A stretch of DNA of 7,079 bases from Deltaproteobacteria bacterium (GTDB lineage: Bacteria; Myxococcota_A; UBA9160; SZUA-336), in assembly GCA_030673955.1 (NCBI GenBank), contig DAOVBF010000067.1, positions 1 to 7,079 on the forward strand, read 5' to 3'. This document shows, piece by piece, positions 1 to 5,435 of this stretch. The position numbers and the translations under genes are program-made. Under the pieces are notes generated by a model. That model saw nothing but the letters and a program-made list of their open reading frames with translations. It had not been told where the DNA came from and searched no databases. Each line of letters opens with the position of its first letter. Positions within the stretch are counted from its first letter, which is position 1.

Positions 1-1
1 A

Positions 2-94
2 GAGAGAGCTGGCGCAAACCGCGATGACCGCGGCCAGGACGATGGGCCAGAAGTGAGCATGGAGATATAGGAGCTTGTCGGCGGCTCTTTCGAC
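2..94 (-). pseudogene. Possible continuation of the broken membrane protein, after an in-frame TAG, cut by the window edge
   Basis: Read in the same minus-strand frame as the 77-aa protein just upstream, the codons after its TAG (95-97) give 31 sense codons to the window edge. They contain an amphipathic stretch (VERAADKLLYLHAH) followed by a hydrophobic segment (FWPIVLAAVIAVCASSL) that looks like a transmembrane helix. The two halves together would make a protein with two membrane segments and a short external loop, a layout common in small HAMP-type or chemoreceptor-like proteins. That family assignment is inference, because any HAMP domain would lie outside the window. No ribosome binding site or start codon is visible at the break, so this part is unlikely to be an independent gene. 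A nonsense mutation, a sequencing or assembly error, or a genuinely short upstream protein are all possible. Confidence 0.4.
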
Positions 95-328
95 CTACGT
101 GATGGCGCGAGTTCTGCTCTCGAGTTTCACGATCAGAGGCAGGAACACGACGCCGCCGACCGCCAGGAGATACGCCACGGTCGTTACGAGCGCCGCTAGG
201 ACCAAGTGGAGCCGCAACGATTTCAGTCTCAGCAGCTTGAGTAGGGACGTAATCGAGGTCCGCCGAACATGCCTGGCTGGGCGGATTGGCTCTCCAGAGC
301 CACGGATCTTGCGAGCGAATATCCTCAT
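95..328 (-). CDS. Small single-pass membrane protein, probably the N-terminal part of a gene interrupted by TAG
   Basis: The 77-aa product has a basic N-terminal cytoplasmic part (residues 1-38, rich in Arg and Lys, including LLKLLRLKSLRL) and one strong transmembrane helix at about 39-66 (LVLAALVTTVAYLLAVGGVV followed by FLPLI). It then ends abruptly at SRTRAIT before the TAG at 95-97. The start is ATG 328, with an AGAGG motif about 9 nt upstream. It lies 55 bp downstream of the lipoprotein gene on the same strand and could be its operon partner. Codon use is more relaxed (more A/T in third positions) than in the antiporter or kinase, but similar to the lipoprotein. No catalytic motif is present. 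The frame continues with a second membrane-like segment past the stop, so I suspect a truncated two-helix protein. The role is unknown; a signalling or chemotaxis-related membrane protein is a guess from topology and context. Confidence 0.5.
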   Translation of the reverse strand: MRIFARKIRGSGEPIRPARHVRRTSITSLLKLLRLKSLRLHLVLAALVTTVAYLLAVGGVVFLPLIVKLESRTRAIT

Positions 329-383
329 CGGTGACTACCTCTTCGAGTTCTTCCGCATCCTTTTAGGAGTCTCGACATGTTTG

Positions 384-833
384 CTAGTTCCATAACTGAG
401 AGTCTGACACTGTCCACAGCTCGTTCCGATGCGCGAAGCGGATCATCGGGACCGGCCCCGCACGGTATGTGAACCGGAGCCGATCGGTGAAGTCCTCGGA
501 TGCGAGGTAGTGGATGGTATAGCTGATGCTGTCATCACCGGCGTCTGTAGATTCGACATCGAGAACGGGATAGACGTCAAACCGAAAGCTTCCCGTTTCA
601 AAGGTCAGAGTCTCTTTTGTCAGCTCCAGGGACCGATCTACATACGCCGCAGCATCCGTTCTCCATACACCGAGCAGATGGTTCGGGATCTGCCTGTCCT
701 GGCGTTGGGAGCAGGACGCCAAGGCGGCAAGGAGCAGTAACGGAAAGAGCACCGAGAGGCGCGCAGCGGTGCTTTGATGGTTGCGTTTGCACCACCGCCT
801 GGATGCAGCCGGAAGACCATGGCCGTGCTTCAC
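384..833 (-). CDS. Small putative lipoprotein of unknown function with a sigma-28-like promoter
   Basis: The product is 149 aa from GTG 833. An AGGGG motif 7 nt upstream supports this start, and no ATG precedes the signal peptide in this frame. Residues 1-25 are a rather long basic n-region (RRWCKRN), residues 26-40 a hydrophobic core (LSVLFPLLLLAALAS), and LASC at 38-41 is a lipobox, predicting cleavage and lipidation at Cys41. The mature part of about 109 aa is rich in alternating beta-type segments (LLGVWRTDAAAYVDR, LTFETGSFRFDVYP, SISYTIHYLA, LRFTYRAG, MIRFAHRNELW). The opening GVWRTD pattern resembles small lipocalin-like beta-barrel domains; this is a structural guess, not an identification. 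No catalytic residues are recognised. A motif matching the sigma-28 consensus lies upstream at 901-927, and a strong hairpin sits in the presumed leader. A membrane-protein gene follows 55 bp downstream. By context it could be an envelope factor expressed with flagella. Confidence 0.72.
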   Translation of the reverse strand: MKHGHGLPAASRRWCKRNHQSTAARLSVLFPLLLLAALASCSQRQDRQIPNHLLGVWRTDAAAYVDRSLELTKETLTFETGSFRFDVYPVLDVESTDAGDDSISYTIHYLASEDFTDRLRFTYRAGPVPMIRFAHRNELWTVSDSQLWN

Positions 834-840
834 GCTCGGA

Positions 841-845
841 CCCCT
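841..845 (-). promoter_or_regulatory. Ribosome binding site of the lipoprotein gene
   Basis: AGGGG on the minus strand, 7 nt before GTG 833. It decides the start, because other in-frame candidates, such as the GTG inside the hydrophobic core, have no comparable site and would leave the signal peptide without positive charges. Confidence 0.5.
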
Positions 846-855
846 GAGAGCTGCA

Positions 856-877
856 CGCGTCGGGGACCCCCCACGCG
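856..877 (-). other. GC-rich stem-loop in the leader of the lipoprotein mRNA
   Basis: CGCGT (856-860) pairs with ACGCG (873-877). After one bulged base, GGGG (862-865) pairs with CCCC (869-872), leaving a 3-nt loop. This is nine base pairs, nearly all G-C. It lies between the proposed sigma-28-type start of transcription (about 894) and the ribosome binding site (841-845), so it would be in the 5' leader. No T-run follows it on either strand. It might stabilise the mRNA, modulate translation, or help end read-through transcription from the antiporter gene upstream. Confidence 0.45.
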
Positions 878-900
878 ATGGATCGATTGGGACGCTTCTG

Positions 901-927
901 CATCGGTCGACGAGGTGGGTGGCTTTA
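901..927 (-). promoter_or_regulatory. Sigma-28 (FliA)-type promoter upstream of the lipoprotein gene
   Basis: On the minus strand TAAAG (927-923) is followed by 15 nt and ACCGATG (907-901). The known sigma-28 consensus is TAAAG, about 14-16 nt, GCCGATAA. The -35 matches fully and the -10 matches at CCGAT. The spacing is exactly that of the two other candidates in this window. The expected transcription start is near 894, giving a leader of about 60 nt to GTG 833. The motif lies in the 181-bp gap after the antiporter stop codon, outside any gene I accept. Confidence 0.55.
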
Positions 928-1014
928 GTCCCTCTGGATCCATGACCTTCGGGATGGCCGCCGTTTTCCGGTGGTCTCGCGAGGCTCCAGGGGGTGGGCC
1001 GGGACGGGGAACCT

Positions 1015-2745
1015 CTAGAATCCCGACTCTTCCTGGTCCTCGAGGAAGTAGTTGAAGTCCTCGGTCGCCTCCCCGTGGAGGATCTCGCAGACGTGCGCAG
1101 GGCTCTTGGCGTTGTAGAGCTGCTGCTGGATGGCGGGGTCTGCGCCCACCGTCCGCGCCAGTGCCGCCAGCACCGCAAGGTGTCGCTCTCGTTCGCCGCG
1201 GGGCGTCGCGAGCAACACGACGCAGTGCAGGGGGCGTCCGTCGGGTGTTTCGACATGGAGCCCCTGTCGGCTGATGCCCATGACGCCCACCATCGGGGTG
1301 CCTTCCGGAAGCTCGCCGTGCGGAACGGCCAAACCGCCCTCCAGACAGGTCGAGACCTGCCGCTCGCGCTCGAGCGTGGACTCGAGCAGCGCCTGCCGAT
1401 CTACGTGATCCAGGTGGTGGGAGGTGATCAAGAGGTTCGTGAGCTTTTCGATCGCCTGCTCCATCGTATCCGCCTCGAGGTCCGTTACGATGTTCTCCTC
1501 CTGGAGGAAGTCGACTAGGCGAGGTCGATCGTGTCCGACTTCGCCCACCCGTGCGAGCGCAATCCGGGTCGAGATCGGTCCCACGATCTCGTTCAGGGTG
1601 ACGGCCGTCAGCACCACCGCGACGAAAAGCGCGTGGATCGGCGCGAAGGCCGGATCGTCTTCGATGAGGATCACGAGCCCAACGGCGACCCCCGCCTGTG
1701 GAATCAGAGCCATTCCGAGGCAGCGCCGAACGCGCTCCGTAGCCCCCGCGAGTCGCATCGAGACGTTCGCCGACACCAGCTTCGCCGCAATGCGGAAGGC
1801 GAAGAAGATCAGAGCAACCCACCCCGCTTGAGCCGCGTGTTCGAGGCTCAGATGCATTCCAGCCACCGTGAAGAACACGCACATGATTACGGGCTCGAAG
1901 TTCGTAAAGACGTAGTCCACGAGCCGGTCCCGTGCGGGGTTCAAGTTGGTCAGAACGATCCCCAGGGCCATGCAGGCGAGCAGAGGGGAGAGGGCGACAT
2001 GGGAGGCCAAGCCGAAGGTCAAGAGAATCGAGATCACAGAGATGGTTGCGAGCCGCTCCGGGCGGACGACCCGGAGGGTAAGCAGATGGGTGAGGATCGC
2101 CGTTCCGGCGCCGACCGCGATTGCGAGGGCGAGCGGATACAACGACTCGAGGAACGCCAGCGTGATCGGGGCGCTCAAAGCCGAGGCGAGGCGCGGGTCC
2201 GGCAATACTCCGAAACGCGCCGCGCTACGAGTCAGCTCGAATAGCACGATGCAGCTCATGTTGTTGATCGCAACGGCGCCGAGGAGGGTCTTGACGAATA
2301 CACCGCGGGAGCGTGTCTCGCGAACGAGCGCGACGATCGTCGCAGGCGCCGTAGAAATCGCTAGGGTCCCCAGCAGCGCGCCCAGGGTGAGACCCACGTC
2401 GGCCAGCAGGATCAGCGCCAACCCAACGGCGAGTGGGGTGAGCGTGGCTTCGGCCAACAGGAGCAGGAGCAGGCGTTTTCCCGCGTTACGGAGCCTCCGA
2501 ATGTTGAGATGGGCGCCCACTGTGACACCGATGAGTGCCAGAGCGAAGTGCGTGAGAGGCTGCAGTCCTTGAACGGATCGCGCCTCGAAGAGCGCCAGAA
2601 CCGCAGGGCCGATCAGGACCCCCGCCACGATCTGCCCTGTGACCGCCGGCAGGCGCAGCCACCCGGCCAGCGAGCCGAGTCCCGTCCCCGCGACAAGGAT
2701 CGCGGCCAGGATGAGCAGGGGATCGGCGTTGGGAAAAACGGCCAT
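1015..2745 (-). CDS. CPA2-type cation/proton antiporter fused to a C-terminal PTS EIIA (fructose/Ntr) domain
   Basis: The 576-aa protein starts at ATG 2745, with AGAGGA about 8 nt upstream. Residues 1-400 are a polytopic membrane domain of about 12 hydrophobic helices typical of the Na+/H+ exchanger (CPA2/Kef-like) family. It has an early RLPAVTGQIVAGVLIGP segment, a family hallmark, and a late GMALIPQAGVAVGLVIL segment. Residues 415-560 form a PTS EIIA type-2 domain. The sequence STCLEGGLAVPHGE (465-478) carries the phospho-accepting histidine, H476, and VVLLATP follows at about 509-515. The role is probably export or exchange of Na+ or K+ for protons at the inner membrane, with the EIIA-like domain sensing phosphotransfer status or acting as a regulatory lid. 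At the helix where CPA2 antiporters usually carry Asp-Asp, this protein has Asn161-Asn162 (AINNMSCIVLFEL). Transport stoichiometry, substrate and even activity are therefore uncertain. It is divergent from the histidine kinase gene and ends 182 bp before the lipoprotein gene. Confidence 0.92.
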   Translation of the reverse strand: MAVFPNADPLLILAAILVAGTGLGSLAGWLRLPAVTGQIVAGVLIGPAVLALFEARSVQGLQPLTHFALALIGVTVGAHLNIRRLRNAGKRLLLLLLAEATLTPLAVGLALILLADVGLTLGALLGTLAISTAPATIVALVRETRSRGVFVKTLLGAVAINNMSCIVLFELTRSAARFGVLPDPRLASALSAPITLAFLESLYPLALAIAVGAGTAILTHLLTLRVVRPERLATISVISILLTFGLASHVALSPLLACMALGIVLTNLNPARDRLVDYVFTNFEPVIMCVFFTVAGMHLSLEHAAQAGWVALIFFAFRIAAKLVSANVSMRLAGATERVRRCLGMALIPQAGVAVGLVILIEDDPAFAPIHALFVAVVLTAVTLNEIVGPISTRIALARVGEVGHDRPRLVDFLQEENIVTDLEADTMEQAIEKLTNLLITSHHLDHVDRQALLESTLERERQVSTCLEGGLAVPHGELPEGTPMVGVMGISRQGLHVETPDGRPLHCVVLLATPRGERERHLAVLAALARTVGADPAIQQQLYNAKSPAHVCEILHGEATEDFNYFLEDQEESGF

Positions 2746-2960
2746 CCGGCTTCCTCTGGCCGAGCTGACTACGGCCCCACGGCCTCAGGGTACCGCGCCT
2801 CGCTCGAGATTGTGCCAGCTGGGAAAGGTGGTGCACGAGACGGGTCGCGGAGGTCAGGCGGGTCGGAGTGGAAATCCCGTCCGGGCGAGCCGTTCCGGAT
2901 CGCGTAGCGGACGACACACGGCCGATGGACTATCCTGCCCCGCGTGGGGGATGGGACCCG

Positions 2961-4403
2961 TTGAAGCTTCTCATTGTGCCTGAGGGGTGCGCCGGCCTCC
3001 CCGCGCTGCGCGACTGGATGGGCCGGCAGGAGCGGCGCGGCAGCGTACGCTTCGATACAGCTGCGTCGTACGCACAGGCCGCGCTGTATCTCCTCTCTCG
3101 CCGCTACGATGCGGCGCTCTGCGATCTCACGCCGGACGAGGCCGCGGGTCTCCGCCTCGTGCGCGAGGTCCGAGCCAGCGCGGGCTCCACGCCCTTCATT
3201 TTGATCACCGAGCGCCAGAGCGCGGAGACGCTCGCCCAACAGATCCAAACCCTGGGCCGGGTGTCGTACCTCGCGCGCGAAGAGCTTTCGACGCAGCGGC
3301 TCGTCGAAGCGCTGCGTGAGGCGCTCAGTGCGGCCCCCGTCCGGCGCCAGGAGGCTCAGCCACAGCGCGTCGTGGACATTGCCCCCGCGATGATCTGGAA
3401 GACGGATGCCGAGGGGGGGATGACGAACTTCAGTCGGCGCTGGTGCCTCTTCACGGGTCGAAGCGAGGAGAAGGAACGGGGACGGGGGTGGCTCGATGGT
3501 GTTCATGCGGCGGACCTCGATGTGTGGACTAGGCTTTACTCGCGTGCCATTGCGGAGGGGCAGGAGTTCAAGATCGACATCCGGATGCGGTCCGCCGACG
3601 GGAAGTTTCGCTGGGTCCGTCATCACGGGATCCCGCGTCTTGCGGCAGACGGCTCTTTCACCGGCTACCTCGGCTCGTCCTTCGACATCACCGACCTGAA
3701 GCAGGCTGGTCAGCAGGCGCTTACCCAGGTGGAGCAGTTCTCCCACGCCAACCGCGAGCTCGAGAGCTTCGTGCACACGGCCTGCCACGATCTCCACGAG
3801 CCCCTTCGCACCCTGGAGAATCAGCTTGGGGCGCTGGGGACAGACGAGGAGCCGATCGCCGAGCGGCTACGCGACGCGCTCGCGAACGTAAACCGGATGC
3901 AGGCGCTGCTGCGCGATCTGCTCGAGTGTGCTCGGATCTCGACGGGCGCAGAGCCGCTCGAGCCGATCGACATGGCCACGCCGCTCGAGTGGGCCCTCGC
4001 CAACTTGAGACAGCTCACCGAGGAGACCGGAGCGCAGATCACACACGAGCCCCTTCCGGTCGTCGATGTAGATGCGACTCAGATCGCCCGGGTCTTCCAG
4101 AACCTGATCGGGAACGCCATCAGGTCTCGGCGCGAGGATCCCGTCGTCGTGCACGTGGGCGTCGATCAGCGCGAGGATGAATGGTGTTTTTGGGTTCGCG
4201 ACGACGGGATCGGGATCGCCCCCGAGCACCAGGGGACCATCTTCGAGCTCTTTGCGCGGCTCCCGGGTTCCGACCCGGCAGGCCGGGGCGTGGGACTCAC
4301 GATCTGCAAGAAGATCGTCGAGCGCCACGGAGGTCGAATCTGGGTCGAGTCGGAGCCGGACAGGGGCTCGACCTTCTTCTTCTCCCTGCCTAAAGGGATC
4401 TAG
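2961..4403 (+). CDS. Orphan sensor histidine kinase: degenerate receiver, PAS, HisKA and HATPase domains
   Basis: About 480 aa from TTG 2961. I prefer this start because it falls exactly at the first strand of the receiver-like domain (KLLIV) and has GGGGGA 9 nt upstream. In-frame ATG 2925 (no clear ribosome site) and GTG 2868 are alternatives. Numbering from 2961: residues 1-121 are a CheY-like domain with Asp55 (CDLTP) and Thr83, but the usual acidic pair is replaced by PEG and the conserved Lys by Arg106. Residues 134-247 are a PAS/PAC domain (PAMIWKTDAEG to GSSFDITDLK). The HisKA H-box is CHDLHEPLRTL, with His276. The ATP-binding domain has the N-box QNLIGNAI (Asn381, Asn385), G1 DDGIGI, F-box IFELFARL and G2 GRGVGLTICKKIVERHGG. 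No transmembrane segment is seen, so it is a cytoplasmic sensor whose PAS signal is unknown. The H-box type resembles the HDLQEPLR kinases. There is no partner response regulator nearby. The gene is divergent from the antiporter and convergent with the next gene, overlapping it by 4 bp. Confidence 0.92.
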   Translation: MKLLIVPEGCAGLPALRDWMGRQERRGSVRFDTAASYAQAALYLLSRRYDAALCDLTPDEAAGLRLVREVRASAGSTPFILITERQSAETLAQQIQTLGRVSYLAREELSTQRLVEALREALSAAPVRRQEAQPQRVVDIAPAMIWKTDAEGGMTNFSRRWCLFTGRSEEKERGRGWLDGVHAADLDVWTRLYSRAIAEGQEFKIDIRMRSADGKFRWVRHHGIPRLAADGSFTGYLGSSFDITDLKQAGQQALTQVEQFSHANRELESFVHTACHDLHEPLRTLENQLGALGTDEEPIAERLRDALANVNRMQALLRDLLECARISTGAEPLEPIDMATPLEWALANLRQLTEETGAQITHEPLPVVDVDATQIARVFQNLIGNAIRSRREDPVVVHVGVDQREDEWCFWVRDDGIGIAPEHQGTIFELFARLPGSDPAGRGVGLTICKKIVERHGGRIWVESEPDRGSTFFFSLPKGI

Positions 4404-5251
4404 GCGTAGGTCGAGAAGGGGACGCTGCGCTCGCCGAGCTTCTGCTCCGGTCGGGGCTCCGGTCCCGCATCCTCTAGCTCGGTGCCCTCGAAGAAGCGTG
4501 TGACGATCTCGGCCTCGTTGGCGGCCTCCACGACGCCGCCCTGCGTCAAGGCTGCCTCCGCAACCGCTGTGACCGCGGGTTCGCTCCGCTCGCCCGGCAG
4601 CTCAGCCCGCCGCGGGTCATCCGGGTTCTGTATACCGCCCGTGTTGGATGCCACGGCGCTGGTTTGTACCTCGTTCTCCCGCCGCGTGCTGGGTTGGAGC
4701 TCGCGTTGCCGTTCGGCGCGCGCCGTCGCATCGAGCTCCGCGCGGGTCTCGAGAGCGCTATGAGCCTGTAGCGGTGCCGTGCTCACGAGCCGTCCCGGTC
4801 CGACCGACGGCGGGGCGGCACGCTCTGCTTCGGCCGGTCGGGATTCTCCGGCGCCCGGAAGCGTAAGCTCGGCCGCGGCTCCCGCTACGCTCTCGCCCGG
4901 GAGCCGCAGTTCGGGCTCCGGCTCTTGGGTGGGCGTCTCGATGGACAGCACCTCACCCACCCGCCGCAGGGCCGCATGCTCGGCAAGCACATCGCGCAGG
5001 GCCGCCTCCATATCGAAGCGGAAGCTCTCCACCGGAGCGGGGCCCGCGCGCACCGCTAGAATCGGTTGGCGCGCGAGCGGGTCCTGCTGCGCCTGAGTCT
5101 CGACGGGGGGCGTATCCTTGCGGAGATCGCGGACATCGTGCGAGTCCTGAGCCGGCCTCCGCTCGGGGCTCTCGACCTCGGGCGCGGGCTTGGGGGCCGA
5201 AACCGGCTGCCCGACTGCCGCCAAAGGATTCTGCGTGCTTATTGCGTCCAT
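4400..5251 (-). CDS. Pro/Ala/Glu-rich protein of unknown function with a sigma-28-like promoter
   Basis: The 283-aa product starts at ATG 5251, with GGAAGG 8 nt upstream. Its strongly GC-biased third positions support real coding. It has no signal peptide, membrane helix or cysteine. Most of it looks disordered: residues 1-65 are rich in Pro, Gln and Glu (PKPAPEVESPERRP), and 105-230 is a low-complexity Ala/Glu/Pro/Arg stretch. An exception is about 78-107 (FRFDMEAALRDVLAEHAALR), which predicts an amphipathic helix. A short ordered segment may lie near the C-terminus (NEAEIVTRFFEGTELED). I recognise no family. An almost perfect sigma-28 promoter lies 60 bp upstream of the start, which suggests a late flagellar or chemotaxis role. 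FlaG-like, hook-length (FliK-like) or export-chaperone proteins share such composition, but no diagnostic motif is present. It follows the oxidoreductase gene on the same strand, separated by a hairpin, and its stop codon shares CTAG with that of the convergent kinase gene. Confidence 0.75.
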   Translation of the reverse strand: MDAISTQNPLAAVGQPVSAPKPAPEVESPERRPAQDSHDVRDLRKDTPPVETQAQQDPLARQPILAVRAGPAPVESFRFDMEAALRDVLAEHAALRRVGEVLSIETPTQEPEPELRLPGESVAGAAAELTLPGAGESRPAEAERAAPPSVGPGRLVSTAPLQAHSALETRAELDATARAERQRELQPSTRRENEVQTSAVASNTGGIQNPDDPRRAELPGERSEPAVTAVAEAALTQGGVVEAANEAEIVTRFFEGTELEDAGPEPRPEQKLGERSVPFSTYA

Positions 5252-5310
5252 GACTGTTGCCTTCCGAATGCAGACGACCTGCGAGTCCGCGGTCTTCTAT
5301 CCATATGCCC

Positions 5311-5337
5311 AATCGGCAAAGACGCTGAAGGTCTTTA
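5311..5337 (-). promoter_or_regulatory. Sigma-28 (FliA)-type promoter upstream of the 283-aa Pro-rich protein
   Basis: On the minus strand TAAAG (5337-5333), 15 nt, then GCCGATT (5317-5311) followed by GGG. This matches the sigma-28 consensus at all five -35 bases and at six of seven -10 bases. Expected transcription starts near 5304, about 53 nt before ATG 5251. It is the strongest of the three candidates in the window. Confidence 0.7.
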
Positions 5338-5405
5338 GCGTCAGCCGGCGAACTCACGGAAACCAGGCGACGGACCGGTACTTGAGCTCCCTGGCTGCAC
5401 ATGCG

Positions 5406-5435
5406 TGACCCCGTGGGACGCAGCCGACGGGGTCA
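5406..5435 (-). terminator. Perfect hairpin at the end of the oxidoreductase gene, possible terminator
   Basis: TGACCCCGT (5406-5414) and ACGGGGTCA (5427-5435) form a perfect 9-bp stem with a 12-nt loop. The stop codon of the oxidoreductase (TGA, 5435-5433) is part of the stem. There is no T-run after it on the minus strand, so it may be a U-tract-less terminator or a 3'-end stabiliser. It separates the oxidoreductase gene from the sigma-28-type promoter of the next gene. Confidence 0.5.

Noticed and set aside
75..395. Plus-strand open frame of 106 codons at the left end
   Set aside because: It is antisense to the membrane protein, has no ribosome site, and has a composition unlike a real protein. 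The minus-strand frame shows membrane helices.
870..945. tRNA-like stretch on the plus strand (D-arm-like GATGGATCGATTGGGA, and TAGTCCC)
   Set aside because: There is no TTCGA T-loop and no consistent acceptor or anticodon stem. The similarity is superficial and the region is better explained by the sigma-28-like promoter and leader.
830..1882. Long minus-strand open frames overlapping the antiporter and the lipoprotein leader
   Set aside because: Arg/Gly/Pro-rich compositions typical of shifted frames in GC-rich DNA; the antiporter frame has clear homology.
2795..2830. Possible sigma-54 promoter (TGGCAC) upstream of the antiporter
   Set aside because: The -12 GC is one base off the required spacing and the TTGC element is missing.
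2921..2927. GCCGATG upstream of the histidine kinase as another sigma-28 -10
   Set aside because: The sequence 15 nt upstream (2901-2905, CGCGT) does not resemble TAAAG, so the geometry of the other three sites is not met.
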